Assembly: GCA_947488435.1 (NCBI GenBank)
Contig: CANKZG010000001.1
Span: 2,100,308-2,164,307, forward strand
Length of the DNA stretch: 64,000 bases
From: an uncultured Flavobacteriaceae bacterium
Lineage (GTDB): Bacteria; Bacteroidota; Bacteroidia; Flavobacteriales; Flavobacteriaceae
Direction of reading: 5' to 3'
In this document: positions 1-9,163 of the stretch, piece after piece
Layout: each line of letters starts with the position of its first letter
Numbering within the stretch: position 1 is the stretch's first letter
Program-made: the position numbers and the translations under genes
The notes under the pieces: generated by a model
Seen by the model: only the letters and a program-made list of their open reading frames with translations
Told to the model about the DNA's origin: nothing
Database searches by the model: none

Positions 1-922
1 ATCCTTTCCATCCTTTTTCCACGGTCATAATTGGAATTCGTATCGAAGCTCCACGATCAGAAACGCCATAGCTAAAATCATGAATCGAAGCAGTTTCGTG
101 CAAACCTGTTAAACGTTGATCGTTAAACTCTCCATATACAGCAATATGCTCTTTAGCAACTGGTCGGAAAGCTTCACATATTTTTTCGTACACCTCTTGC
201 GAACCACAGGTTCTTAAGGTAGTGTTAGAAAAATTAGCATGCATACCAGAACCATTCCAATCTCCTTTCACAGGTTTTGGATGTAGTTCAATATAATATC
301 CATAACTTTCTGTAATTCTATTTAAAAGGTATCTCGCAACCCAAATTTCATCACCAGCTTTTTTGGCCCCTTTAGCGAATAATTGAAATTCCCATTGACC
401 TGCTGCAACTTCCTGATTAATACCTTCAAAATTAAGTCCTGCGGCAATGCATTGATCCGCATGTTCTTCTACTAAATCTCGCCCCCAGGTGTTCTTTCCA
501 CCTACAGAACAATAATAGAGCCCTTGTGGACCAGGATATCCACCTATAGGGAAACCAAGAGGTAACTGCGTTTCAACGTCCATGATGAAATACTCTTGCT
601 CAAAACCAAACCAGAAATCATTATCCCCATCATCAATGGTTGCTCTTGCATTAGATGCATGAGGTGTTCCATCAGCATTTAAAACTTCAGTCATAACTAG
701 AAAACCATCTTTTCGAGCTGGATCTGGATAAATAGCTACGGGTTTTAAAAGACAATCTGAAGATCCTCCTTCTGCTTGCTGTGTGGAACTACCATCAAAA
801 GACCACATTGGACAGTCTTCCAATTTGCCACTAAAATCTTCTTCAATCTTTGTTTTACTTCTTAGGTTTGAAGTTGGTTTGTAACCATCTAACCAAATGT
901 ATTCTAATTTCGATTTACTCAT
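1..922 (-). CDS. glnA: Glutamine synthetase type II (GSII), 3' end outside window
   Basis: Glutamine synthetase joins ammonium to glutamate with ATP in the cytosol. About 307 codons are visible, starting MSKSKLEYIWLDGY. The motif FGFEQEYFIMD carries the catalytic glutamate, and GDWNGSGMHANFS is the Asn-Gly-Ser-Gly-His segment of the active site. The short N-terminal beta-grasp part and overall pattern are of the eukaryote-like type II form; the C-terminus is cut by the window edge. It is divergent from a type III enzyme, with 211 bases between the two start codons. A reverse-strand -7 element at 960-967 and a palindrome at 1035-1054 lie upstream, so control by nitrogen supply is inferred. Confidence 0.93.
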   Translation of the reverse strand, partial: MSKSKLEYIWLDGYKPTSNLRSKTKIEEDFSGKLEDCPMWSFDGSSTQQAEGGSSDCLLKPVAIYPDPARKDGFLVMTEVLNADGTPHASNARATIDDGDNDFWFGFEQEYFIMDVETQLPLGFPIGGYPGPQGLYYCSVGGKNTWGRDLVEEHADQCIAAGLNFEGINQEVAAGQWEFQLFAKGAKKAGDEIWVARYLLNRITESYGYYIELHPKPVKGDWNGSGMHANFSNTTLRTCGSQEVYEKICEAFRPVAKEHIAVYGEFNDQRLTGLHETASIHDFSYGVSDRGASIRIPIMTVEKGWKG

Positions 923-959
923 AATCTTGGTAGTTAATTTTTTACAATTTTAAGACCCA

Positions 960-967
960 CAAAAATA
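960..967 (-). promoter_or_regulatory. -7 element TATTTTTG for glnA (GSII)
   Basis: On the reverse strand this is TATTTTTG, an exact fit to the Bacteroidetes -7 consensus TAnnTTTG. It lies 38 bases before the GSII start codon. Confidence 0.6.
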
Positions 968-1034
968 TGTTTTTTTAGTAAGCATATTAAATTTAATAGG
1001 GTTAAAAAATTAAAAAATCAATATTTTTTTTGTT

Positions 1035-1054
1035 ACCCCTATTTTTTTAGGGGT
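1035..1054. promoter_or_regulatory. Palindrome ACCC-N12-GGGT between the two glutamine synthetases
   Basis: The site is ACCCCTA, six T, TAGGGGT: a perfect 7-6-7 inverted repeat with a T-rich centre. Near-copies sit at 30303-30322 and 30356-30374 upstream of the P-II/ammonium channel operon. Its centre is about 61 bp from the GSIII -7 element and 81 bp from the GSII one, so it could serve both promoters. A half-site TAGGGT occurs at 997-1002. Binding by a nitrogen regulator is inferred; no regulator is known from the sequence. Confidence 0.6.
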
Positions 1055-1101
1055 TCTTCAATAGAAAATCTATTTTTTTTCACTTTAAATTATTAAATCC
1101 G

Positions 1102-1109
1102 TAATTTTG
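1102..1109 (+). promoter_or_regulatory. -7 element TAATTTTG for glnN (GSIII)
   Basis: Exact match to TAnnTTTG, 25-32 bases before the ATG pair at 1131/1134. An in-frame TTG at 1107 falls inside this element and is therefore unlikely to be the start codon. Confidence 0.65.
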
Positions 1110-1133
1110 TGGCAACTGTTTAAGTATACGATG

Positions 1134-3320
1134 ATGTCTAAAGTAAGATTTGATGCAATTGCCAAAAGCCAGGAACGTAAATATGGCGGAATTGAGGAAA
1201 AGGGAAAACGCTCTGAACAATTTGCAACCCACGTTTTTAACGAGGAAAAAATGTTGCAATACTTAACAAGAGATGCCTTTGCTAGTGTTAAAAATGCCAT
1301 ATTTTCTGCATCAAAAATAGATCGAAAAATGGCAGATCAGATTGCCGAAGCTATTAAGGCATGGGCAATTTCTATGGGAGCCACACATTATACACATTGG
1401 TTTCAACCTTTAACTGGAGCCACTGCGGAAAAGCACGATGCTTTCTTTGATTTATTAGAGGACGGAAGAGCATTGGAGAAATTTGGAGGAAATCAACTTG
1501 TTCAGCAAGAACCCGATGCTTCTAGTTTTCCAAGCGGGGGTATTCGAAATACTTTTGAAGCCAGAGGGTATACGGCTTGGGATCCCACTTCTCCGGCATT
1601 TGTTTATGGGACTACCCTTTGTATACCCACGATATTTGTAGCATATACAGGAGAAGCTTTAGACAACAAAGCACCTCTCCTTAGAGCTCTTCAAGCAGTA
1701 GATCATGCTGCTACTGCAGTTGCTAAATATTTTGATAAAAATGTTGGAAAAGTTAATGCTACCTTGGGTTGGGAACAGGAATATTTTTTAATTGATAAAG
1801 CCTTGGCCTATTCGAGACCCGATCTCACAATGACCGGAAGAACGCTGGTGGGGGATGCCGCTGCAAAAGGACAACAATTAGATGATCATTATTTTGGAGT
1901 GATACCCAATCGAGTACTCAGTTTTATGAGTGATTTGGAGCAGGAATGTACGAAATTAGGAATACCTGTAAAGACAAGACATAACGAAGTAGCTCCTAAT
2001 CAATTTGAATTGGCACCAGTATTTGAAGAAGCAAATCTAGCAGTAGATCATAATTTATTGCTAATGGATGTAATGGAAAAAGTGGCAGACAGACATCAAC
2101 TAAAAGTGCTTTTTCATGAAAAACCATTTGCTGGAATTAATGGTTCAGGGAAACATAACAATTGGTCTTTAGCGACAGACACCGGGGTGAACTTGTTAAG
2201 TCCTGGTTCTACACCCATGAAGAACTTGCAATTCTTGACCTTTTTTATAAATACCATAAAAGCAGTAGATTCTTATGAAGAATTATTGCGTTCATCGATT
2301 GCTTCTGCAAGCAACGATCATCGATTAGGGGCTAACGAAGCTCCTCCTGCAATCTTATCTATTTTTATTGGAGAGCAATTGAGTAATGTTCTGGATGAAC
2401 TTGAAGGAGTTTCCAAAGGAAAATTATCTCCCGAGGAAAAAACAGAATTAAAATTAAATGTGGTAGGTAAAATTCCTGAAATTTTATTAGATAATACCGA
2501 TCGAAATAGGACCTCTCCTTTTGCTTTTACAGGAAATAAGTTTGAAATGCGAGGTGTGGGTTCAAAAACGAACTGTGCAAAACCAATGACCATTTTGAAT
2601 ACTATTGTTGCGAAACAACTTAAGGATTTTAAGAAGGAAGTTGATGCTTTGGTAAATAAAAAAAGTTTAAAAAAGGACGAAGCAATTTTTAATGTATTGC
2701 GGGAGTATATCAAAACCTCCAAACGAATTCGATTCGATGGTGATGGTTATAGCATGGATTGGGAGAAGGATGCGGAAAGAAGAAAATTAAGCAATAATAA
2801 AACCACTCCAGATGCATTACAAGTACTGACTTCAGAAAAAAGCCTAGACTTGTTTAAATCAATGCAAGTAATGAGTGAGGTGGAAGCAAAAGCTAGACAG
2901 GAAGTAGATCTGGAATCTTATACCTTACATTTACAAATCGAAGGAAGAGTCTTTAATGAGTTGGTCTATAGTCAAATTATTCCTGCAGCACTGGAATATC
3001 AGAATATGTTAATGAAAAATGTAGCAGGACTAAAAGATATTTATGGTGCTGCGCATCAAAAGTTAACTGACGGACAACTGGGAATCATTGAACAGATTGC
3101 GGAGCATGTAAATGCAATAAAGAAAAAAACAGATGCGATGACGGCTGCTCGAAAAAATGCAAATACCTTAAAAGATATTACCAAAAAAGCTATTGCTTAT
3201 AGCAGTAATGTAAGGCCTTACTTCGAAGACATACGATATCATAGTGATCGGTTGGAACGTCTTATTGATAATCAATTATGGCCGTTAACCAAATACAGGG
3301 AATTACTTTTTATTAAATGA
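1134..3320 (+). CDS. glnN: Glutamine synthetase type III
   Basis: This is a large type III glutamine synthetase of about 728 residues, close to the family's usual 725-730. Visible landmarks are GWEQEYFLID (metal and glutamate site), NGSGKHNNWSL (the Asn-Gly-Ser-Gly-His segment) and a long helical C-terminal region typical of GSIII. The reading frame is open to a TTG at 1107, but that overlaps the promoter element, so one of the tandem ATG codons at 1131 or 1134 is preferred (protein start MSKVRFDAIAKSQ). Having both GSII and GSIII suggests two enzymes used under different ammonium levels; this is inference from the pairing and the shared upstream palindrome. Confidence 0.96.
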   Translation: MSKVRFDAIAKSQERKYGGIEEKGKRSEQFATHVFNEEKMLQYLTRDAFASVKNAIFSASKIDRKMADQIAEAIKAWAISMGATHYTHWFQPLTGATAEKHDAFFDLLEDGRALEKFGGNQLVQQEPDASSFPSGGIRNTFEARGYTAWDPTSPAFVYGTTLCIPTIFVAYTGEALDNKAPLLRALQAVDHAATAVAKYFDKNVGKVNATLGWEQEYFLIDKALAYSRPDLTMTGRTLVGDAAAKGQQLDDHYFGVIPNRVLSFMSDLEQECTKLGIPVKTRHNEVAPNQFELAPVFEEANLAVDHNLLLMDVMEKVADRHQLKVLFHEKPFAGINGSGKHNNWSLATDTGVNLLSPGSTPMKNLQFLTFFINTIKAVDSYEELLRSSIASASNDHRLGANEAPPAILSIFIGEQLSNVLDELEGVSKGKLSPEEKTELKLNVVGKIPEILLDNTDRNRTSPFAFTGNKFEMRGVGSKTNCAKPMTILNTIVAKQLKDFKKEVDALVNKKSLKKDEAIFNVLREYIKTSKRIRFDGDGYSMDWEKDAERRKLSNNKTTPDALQVLTSEKSLDLFKSMQVMSEVEAKARQEVDLESYTLHLQIEGRVFNELVYSQIIPAALEYQNMLMKNVAGLKDIYGAAHQKLTDGQLGIIEQIAEHVNAIKKKTDAMTAARKNANTLKDITKKAIAYSSNVRPYFEDIRYHSDRLERLIDNQLWPLTKYRELLFIK

Positions 3321-3447
3321 TAGCTATAAATGAAGCTATTGTTAAAATAAAATGAACAGAAAGAGGTGTTACACCTTGATTTCATTTCCATTTAATAATT
3401 TTCAATTTAAAAGCGATTAAAAAGAAAGCTTTTTTTATCAATTCTTA

Positions 3448-3455
3448 TATTTTTG
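3448..3455 (+). promoter_or_regulatory. -7 element TATTTTTG for the purM-like gene
   Basis: Exact TAnnTTTG, 16 bases before the ATG at 3472, implying a very short leader. Confidence 0.6.
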
Positions 3456-3471
3456 TGGCAAATTACAACCC

Positions 3472-4653
3472 ATGAGTTCATCAAATAGCAAAAGATATCA
3501 GCAACGTGGCGTTTCGGCTTCCAAAGAGGACGTGCACAACGCCATAAAAAATATTGATAAAGGGTTGTTTCCAAATGCTTTTTGCAAAATAGTCCCAGAC
3601 TATTTAACGAACGATCCGGAACATTGTTTGGTGATGCATGCTGATGGGGCAGGAACAAAATCTTCGCTAGCTTATATGTATTGGAAAGAAACCGGAGATA
3701 TTTCGGTTTGGAAAGGTATTGCGCAGGATGCTTTAATTATGAATATTGATGATCTTATTTGTGTTGGAGCTACAGAAAATATCATGTTATCCTCTACTAT
3801 TGGAAGAAATAAGAATAAAATTCCAGGAGAAGTTATTGCAAGCATTATCGAAGGTACAGAAGCACTTATTAAAGAGCTAAAGGAACACGGAGTGCATATT
3901 CATAGTACTGGCGGAGAAACCGCAGATGTTGGAGACTTGGTACGCACAATTATTGTTGACTCCACGGTAGTGGCTAGAATGAAAAGAAGTGATGTAATTG
4001 ATAATGCCAATATATCCGATGGGGACGTTATTGTAGGTTTAGCTTCTTTCGGACAAGCAACTTATGAAAACGCTTATAATGGTGGCATGGGAAGTAATGG
4101 CCTTACTTCTGCACGACATGATGTTTTTTCTAAATATTTAGCTGAAAAGTTTCCTGAGAGTTTTGATGCGGAAGTCCCAGAGGATTTGGTTTATTCTGGA
4201 CAAATGAAATTAACCGATGTTGTACAAGATACTCCTTTAGATGCAGGTAAATTGGTGCTATCTCCTACACGAACCTACGCGCCAATTGTCAAAAAGATTT
4301 TAGAAAAATATACTTCGGATAGTGTTCATGGTATGATACATTGTAGCGGCGGAGCACAGACTAAGATTTTACATTTTATAGAAGATTTACATATAATAAA
4401 GGATAATATGTTTGCCATTCCTCCTTTATTTCAACTCATTCAAGAACAGTCCGGTACAGATTGGAAAGAAATGTATCAGGTTTTTAATTGTGGACACCGA
4501 TTGGAACTCTATGTTAAGCCTGAAATAGCTGCTGAAATCATTACTATTGCTGAAAATTTTGGAGTAGCAGCTCAAATCATTGGACATGTTACTTCCAACC
4601 CTAAAAAACAACTTACCATAAAAAGTAGCAAAGGAATTTTTGTATACGAATAA
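3472..4653 (+). CDS. purM: AIR synthase-like protein, PurM family (phosphoribosylformylglycinamidine cyclo-ligase)
   Basis: The protein has the PurM fold: an N-terminal segment RYQQRGVSASKEDV (the usual YxxxGVD-like opening), HADGAGTKSSLAY matching the family's nucleotide/substrate loop, GETADVGD near residue 147, and a C-terminal glycine-rich half. PurM closes the imidazole ring of FGAM to AIR in purine synthesis. At 393 residues it is longer than the E. coli enzyme (345). It is the Bacteroidetes form, which diverges from classical PurM, so the exact reaction is assigned by family. It follows its own -7 element and is not tightly packed with a neighbour. Confidence 0.85.
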   Translation: MSSSNSKRYQQRGVSASKEDVHNAIKNIDKGLFPNAFCKIVPDYLTNDPEHCLVMHADGAGTKSSLAYMYWKETGDISVWKGIAQDALIMNIDDLICVGATENIMLSSTIGRNKNKIPGEVIASIIEGTEALIKELKEHGVHIHSTGGETADVGDLVRTIIVDSTVVARMKRSDVIDNANISDGDVIVGLASFGQATYENAYNGGMGSNGLTSARHDVFSKYLAEKFPESFDAEVPEDLVYSGQMKLTDVVQDTPLDAGKLVLSPTRTYAPIVKKILEKYTSDSVHGMIHCSGGAQTKILHFIEDLHIIKDNMFAIPPLFQLIQEQSGTDWKEMYQVFNCGHRLELYVKPEIAAEIITIAENFGVAAQIIGHVTSNPKKQLTIKSSKGIFVYE

Positions 4654-4697
4654 CATACGATTTGTACGAAAAAACCGTTGTTGAAGTAATCAGAAAC

Positions 4698-4763
4698 ATG
4701 TACATGAAAAGGATTAAATTTCTATTGCTTTCCAAAGAAATAGATGGTAAACTCTGCTACTAA
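4698..4763 (+). CDS. Possible 21-codon leader peptide overlapping apbE
   Basis: A short open frame starts ATG TAC ATG AAA AGG and its TAA stop overlaps the ATG of the next gene as TAATG. A second in-frame ATG is at 4704. The peptide has a basic then hydrophobic start (MKRIKFLLL). The overlap is the usual layout for translational coupling. It could also be chance or the remnant of an older N-terminus, so confidence is low. Confidence 0.25.
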   Translation: MYMKRIKFLLLSKEIDGKLCY

Positions 4764-5797
4764 TGGAAACTTCTGTTACGTATGGGACTAATACCTCTAA
4801 ATTAGGAAGAACGATACTGTTGCTTTTGTTTTTCCATGCTGTTATTTTGGTTGGACAACAAAGAAAAGAAGTTGCTGTTGATCAATCCTTTGAGCTTATG
4901 GGGACGAACTTTAAGATCACCGTAATAGCACCAAATCAAGAGATAGGATATATTTATATCAATGAGGCGGTAGCAGAAATTAAGAGAGTAGAGGAGTTAA
5001 TTTCTTCATGGAATCCAAAATCGCAAACAAGTCTCATAAATAAAAATGCTGGAATAAAACCAGTACCGGTAGATTTTGAACTTTTTAGCCTTATAGAAAG
5101 AGCTAAACATATTTCTGAAATTACTGATGGAGCTTTTGATATAAGTTATGCTGCAATGGATGCAATTTGGCAATTTAATGGGACTATGCAATACATGCCT
5201 ACTGCTAATGAGATTCATGATATGCTTGCAAAAGTAGATTATAAAAAGATCATTCTAGATGGCAATCAACAAACTGTTTTTTTGCAAGAAAAAGGTATGA
5301 AAATAGCATTTGGAGCTATTGGAAAAGGGTTTGCTATTGACAAGGCAAAAGCCTTATTGCAGTCAAAACAAGTAAGTGCAGGAGCTATTAATGCAAATGG
5401 AGATGTAAGTACATGGGGTTCTAAAATTAATGGAGATAAATGGTATATCGGGATTCCAAAATCTGTAAATACCGCCAAAATATCACATTGGATGCCTATT
5501 GTAGAATCGTCTGCAGCGACCACGAACGATAGCGGAAAACATGTAATGTTTGAAGGAAAAAAATACATGCATGTTTTGGATCCGAGGAGTGGGCAGCCCG
5601 CTAGCGGAATTAAAAGTGTTTCTGTGTTTGCGAAAAGTGCAGAATATTGCGATGCACTGGCGACCGCTATTTTTGTTTTGGGACGAGATCGGGGAATTGC
5701 TTTAATAAATCTAATAGGCGCTGCGGAGGTTTTAATCTTAGATACTGACAACAAACTTTATAAAAGCAACGGAATACCAGTAAATATTAACGAATGA
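4763..5797 (+). CDS. apbE: FAD:protein FMN transferase (ApbE family)
   Basis: ApbE attaches FMN from FAD covalently to a Ser/Thr of target flavoproteins outside the cytoplasm. A hydrophobic segment at residues 17-31 ends near VGQQ and looks like a signal sequence or anchor. Family motifs are present: AFGAIGKGFAIDKA (about 182-195), GDVSTWG (about 213-219), SSAATTND (249-256) and HVLDPRSGQPAS (270-281). Length 344 is normal. The start overlaps the stop of a small upstream frame. No Nqr or Rnf target genes are nearby, so the target is unknown. Confidence 0.9.
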   Translation: METSVTYGTNTSKLGRTILLLLFFHAVILVGQQRKEVAVDQSFELMGTNFKITVIAPNQEIGYIYINEAVAEIKRVEELISSWNPKSQTSLINKNAGIKPVPVDFELFSLIERAKHISEITDGAFDISYAAMDAIWQFNGTMQYMPTANEIHDMLAKVDYKKIILDGNQQTVFLQEKGMKIAFGAIGKGFAIDKAKALLQSKQVSAGAINANGDVSTWGSKINGDKWYIGIPKSVNTAKISHWMPIVESSAATTNDSGKHVMFEGKKYMHVLDPRSGQPASGIKSVSVFAKSAEYCDALATAIFVLGRDRGIALINLIGAAEVLILDTDNKLYKSNGIPVNINE

Positions 5798-6030
5798 AAG
5801 TGTTATTTACTACGATAACTTTTTTGCGTCCGTTCTTATTTTGATTAAATATCCGTTTTTTAGAAAATAAATGGCAAGGTTGAAAGCTAAAGGATGAACA
5901 TCAGAATTTGTTCAAAAAAGCCAAAACATATGCGATATGTTTTTAAAGTGAAAATAGTATGTATCAAATATCTGGTATTTATTTAGATGTACAAATTTAT
6001 CGTAAATTCGCACACAAGTGGAGTTAGATC

Positions 6031-7107
6031 ATGATAGATAAATTAAATATTGTAAAGCAAAGATTTGATGAGGTATCGGACTTGATTATTCAACCTGATA
6101 TTATCTCAGATCAAAAAAAATACGTTCAACTGAACAAAGAGTACAAGGACCTTAAGGCGCTAATGGATAAACGAGAGCTTTATATGACCTTAGTCAATAA
6201 CGTTGGCGAAGCAGAAGAAATCATAGCGGATGGAAGCGACGAGGAAATGCTGGAAATGGCTAAAATGCAGTTGGATGAAGCTAAAGCCAGTTTGCCGCAG
6301 TTGGAAGAGGAGATAAAATTACTTTTGATTCCTAAAAACCCTGAAGATGCTAAAAATGTGGTAATGGAGATTCGCGCCGGAACTGGTGGAGATGAAGCCA
6401 GCATCTTTGCAGGGGATTTGTATCGGATGTATACCAAATATGTGGAAAGTAAAGGTTGGAAACATAGCACTGTTGATTTTAGTGAAGGAACAAGTGGTGG
6501 TTTTAAGGAAATTCAATTTGAAGTAACCGGAGAGGATGTCTATGGAACCTTAAAATTGGAGGCTGGGGTTCACCGCGTTCAACGAGTTCCGCAGACCGAA
6601 ACTCAAGGACGAGTGCATACAAGTGCTGCAACGGTAATGGTGCTTCCTGAGGCTGAAGAGTTTGATGTTCAAATAGATCCAAAAGATGTTCGTATCGATT
6701 ATTTCTGTTCTTCAGGACCTGGAGGGCAATCGGTGAATACCACATATTCAGCAGTACGACTTACACACACGCCAACAGGTTTAGTGGCACAGTGTCAGGA
6801 TCAAAAATCACAGCATAAGAATAAAGAAAAAGCTTTTAAGGTCTTGCGCTCTCGATTGTATGACCTTGAACTAGAAAAAAAGCAACAGGAAGATGCGGCC
6901 AAGCGAAATTCTCAAGTAAGTAGTGGAGATAGATCAGCAAAAATTAGAACCTATAACTATCCTCAAGGAAGAGTTACAGATCATAGAATAGGATTAACAC
7001 TTTACGATTTGCAAAATATCGTAAATGGTGACCTGCAGAAGATTATAGATGAATTAATTCTTGTTGAAAATACCGAAAAACTAAAAGAAGCATCAGAAAT
7101 TTTTTAA
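6031..7107 (+). CDS. prfA: Peptide chain release factor 1
   Basis: Release factor 1 reads UAA/UAG stops and triggers peptide release. The universal GGQ is at residues 231-233 ([12 protein letters not shown]), and the codon-reading tripeptide is PQT at 187-189 ([10 protein letters not shown]), in the RF1 position rather than the SPF of RF2. Length 358 matches the family. A -7-like TAAATTCG lies about 20 bases upstream. The 233 bp gap before it holds no recognisable gene. pyrF follows after 28 bases and may be cotranscribed. Confidence 0.97.
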   Translation: MIDKLNIVKQRFDEVSDLIIQPDIISDQKKYVQLNKEYKDLKALMDKRELYMTLVNNVGEAEEIIADGSDEEMLEMAKMQLDEAKASLPQLEEEIKLLLIPKNPEDAKNVVMEIRAGTGGDEASIFAGDLYRMYTKYVESKGWKHSTVDFSEGTSGGFKEIQFEVTGEDVYGTLKLEAGVHRVQRVPQTETQGRVHTSAATVMVLPEAEEFDVQIDPKDVRIDYFCSSGPGGQSVNTTYSAVRLTHTPTGLVAQCQDQKSQHKNKEKAFKVLRSRLYDLELEKKQQEDAAKRNSQVSSGDRSAKIRTYNYPQGRVTDHRIGLTLYDLQNIVNGDLQKIIDELILVENTEKLKEASEIF

Positions 7108-7135
7108 CACCTAATTTTTGAAGTTGTAGTTGCAT

Positions 7136-7957
7136 ATGACCCTAGACCATCTAATTAATCAGATACATCTTAAATCATCGTTTTTATGTGTGGGACTTGA
7201 TGTGGATTTAGAAAAAATCCCTCCCCATTTATTAGAATTGGAGGATCCTATTTTTAGTTTTAATAAGGCAATTATTGATGCTACGCATGAATTGTGTGTG
7301 GCGTATAAACCCAATATTGCGTTTTATGAGGCCTACGGTATTAAAGGATGGCGAGCCTTAGAAAAAACAATTAATTATTTAAACACCAATTATCCAGAAG
7401 TTTTTACAATTGCCGATGCTAAACGAGGGGATATTGGAAATACATCTACACATTACGCGAAGGCATTTTTTGAAAATTTAGGTTTTGATTCGCTTACAAT
7501 AGCCCCATATATGGGAAAGGATTCTGTAGAACCATTTCTGGAATTTGAAAACAAGTTTACTATTTTACTAGCGCTTACTTCGAATCCGGGAGCCTATGAT
7601 TTTCAGACTTTGACAACTGAAAAAAAAGAATTGTATAAACAGGTAATAGAAACCTCAATTGGTTATAAGAATAGCCAAAACCTGATGTATGTTGTGGGAG
7701 CTACCAAAGCTTCTTATTTAGCTGAGATACGTAAGATTGTTCCAGAAAGTTTTCTTTTAGTCCCTGGAGTAGGTGCGCAAGGCGGGGATTTATCTGAAGT
7801 ATGTACCTATGGAATGAGTGCAAACGTAGGCCTGCTAATCAACTCCTCGAGAGGTATATTATATGGTTCCGATAAAGAAAATTTTGCTGAAATAGCAAGG
7901 GATCGTGCAAGAGTTTTACAACAACAAATGCAGCTTGAACTTGAGAAAAGAAAATAA
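7136..7957 (+). CDS. pyrF: Orotidine 5'-phosphate decarboxylase, type 2
   Basis: PyrF converts OMP to UMP, the last step of pyrimidine synthesis. The catalytic segment is [10 protein letters not shown], with the Asp-Lys-Asp charge network, preceded by FLCVGLDVD. At 273 residues it is of the longer subfamily 2 type found in Bacteroidetes and Actinobacteria. An in-frame TTG six bases earlier also exists, but the ATG at 7136 is preferred. It lies just after prfA. Another pyrimidine gene, pyrD, is at the far end of the window and is not linked. Confidence 0.95.
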   Translation: MTLDHLINQIHLKSSFLCVGLDVDLEKIPPHLLELEDPIFSFNKAIIDATHELCVAYKPNIAFYEAYGIKGWRALEKTINYLNTNYPEVFTIADAKRGDIGNTSTHYAKAFFENLGFDSLTIAPYMGKDSVEPFLEFENKFTILLALTSNPGAYDFQTLTTEKKELYKQVIETSIGYKNSQNLMYVVGATKASYLAEIRKIVPESFLLVPGVGAQGGDLSEVCTYGMSANVGLLINSSRGILYGSDKENFAEIARDRARVLQQQMQLELEKRK

Positions 7958-7958
7958 A

Positions 7959-8156
7959 TTATTGAATTAAATCTTCTAAAATTCTTTTGATTTGTAAAGC
8001 TTTCGATTCAAAAAATTCTACAAGTTTTGCATCGATGTTTTCTTCATTTGTAGCCATTTCCATAAAGTTTTGATAACGGTATTCTAAAATTGCTACCGCA
8101 TGGCTTCCACTAGTAATTGGCGTTGTACTGCCAACTTTGCAATACTGATTTTTCAT
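7959..8156 (-). CDS. Small conserved-looking protein of unknown function, 65 aa
   Basis: A 65-residue protein (MKNQYCKVGSTTPITSG...) with a helical, charged C-terminal half (ENIDAKLVEFFESKALQIKRILEDLIQ region). No family is recognised. Support for a real gene is a perfect reverse -7 element TATATTTG at 8175-8182, only 18 bases before the ATG. A TTG two codons upstream is in frame but less likely. It converges with pyrF one base from that gene's stop. Confidence 0.6.
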   Translation of the reverse strand: MKNQYCKVGSTTPITSGSHAVAILEYRYQNFMEMATNEENIDAKLVEFFESKALQIKRILEDLIQ

Positions 8157-8174
8157 AGTCAAGATTTTGTTCTA

Positions 8175-8182
8175 CAAATATA
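8175..8182 (-). promoter_or_regulatory. -7 element TATATTTG for the 65-aa gene
   Basis: Exact TAnnTTTG on the reverse strand, 18 bases before the ATG at 8156. Confidence 0.5.
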
Positions 8183-8368
8183 CGGTCGAAACCTTGGTTT
8201 TAGATGTCGACACTCTTGAGATACAACTAAAAATTGGGTATTTTGTCTAATTTTTAACAATTTCAGTGAGTATTATCTAAAATGCTGGTGGTTTTGGTAA
8301 AAGGAGTGGAAAATGAAATAAATCGTATCTCTACTAAAATTAAAGTACATTTATAAAAATTACATCTC

Positions 8369-9148
8369 GTGCTTCACTATACAACATATATACACCCCGC
8401 TGCCCAGAAATGGGTCACTTTTGTTCATGGAGCTGGAGGAAGTTCCTCGATATGGTATAAGCAAGTTCGGGAATTTAAAAAATATTTCAATGTTGTTCTT
8501 CTAGATTTAAGAGGTCACGGTAGCTCTAAACCAAGTATTGCAGATGCGTTTCAGGAGCAATATACTTTTGATTTTATCACTAATGATATTATAGAAGTTA
8601 TTGATAGTTTAAAAATAGAAAAGTCGCATTTTGTAGGGATTTCTTTAGGAACCATTCTTATTCGAAATCTTGCCGAAAAATATCCAGAACGTGTAGAGAG
8701 TATGATTATGGGTGGTGCAATAATGAAATTAAATGTACGTTCGCAAATTTTGATGCGGCTAGGAGTGTTATTTAAGTCTATAATTCCATACTTGTGGCTG
8801 TACAAATTTTTTGCCTTTGTTATTATGCCCAACAAAAATCATCGTGAATCACGTTTGCTTTTTGTTCGAGAAGCAAAAAAGTTATATCAAGCGGAGTTTA
8901 TACGATGGTTTAAGTTAACCTCCGAAATTAATCCTTTGTTGCGTCTTTTTCGATCAGCAGAACTCACTATTCCAACTTTATTTGTTATGGGAGAAGAAGA
9001 CTATCTATTTCTGCCAACGATTAAGAAAATTGTAAAACAGCACCGATCTTCAAATTTGCTTGTGATTGAGAATTGCGGACATGTTGTAAATGTAGAACAA
9101 CCATTGATTTTTAACGAAAAAGTAATTACGTATTTATCCAAGGTATAA
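8369..9148 (+). CDS. Alpha/beta hydrolase
   Basis: A cytosolic alpha/beta hydrolase of 259 residues. The oxyanion loop is HGAGGSSS (20-27), the nucleophile elbow is GISLG with Ser92, and the remaining triad members are likely Asp211 (GEEDYLF) and His238 (NCGHVVN). The cap region 118-180 is helical. The start codon is GTG; the protein beginning MLHYTTYIHP looks complete. The substrate cannot be told. The next gene starts 15 bases later and is probably in the same operon. Confidence 0.88.
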   Translation: MLHYTTYIHPAAQKWVTFVHGAGGSSSIWYKQVREFKKYFNVVLLDLRGHGSSKPSIADAFQEQYTFDFITNDIIEVIDSLKIEKSHFVGISLGTILIRNLAEKYPERVESMIMGGAIMKLNVRSQILMRLGVLFKSIIPYLWLYKFFAFVIMPNKNHRESRLLFVREAKKLYQAEFIRWFKLTSEINPLLRLFRSAELTIPTLFVMGEEDYLFLPTIKKIVKQHRSSNLLVIENCGHVVNVEQPLIFNEKVITYLSKV

Positions 9149-9163
9149 TTAAATGAGGATGTC

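Noticed and set aside
1107-1133. TTG start for the GSIII gene
   Set aside because: It overlaps the TAATTTTG promoter element; the ATG pair at 1131/1134 is in frame and gives the usual protein start.
2318-2722. 134-codon reverse open frame inside glnN
   Set aside because: Antisense shadow of a conserved region with no promoter element or recognisable domain.
5266-5754. 162-codon reverse open frame inside apbE
   Set aside because: It lies wholly antisense to a well-supported gene, has a low-complexity translation and no family resemblance.
8282-8356. 24-codon frame before the alpha/beta hydrolase
   Set aside because: No promoter, no resemblance, and does not reach the hydrolase start; likely chance.
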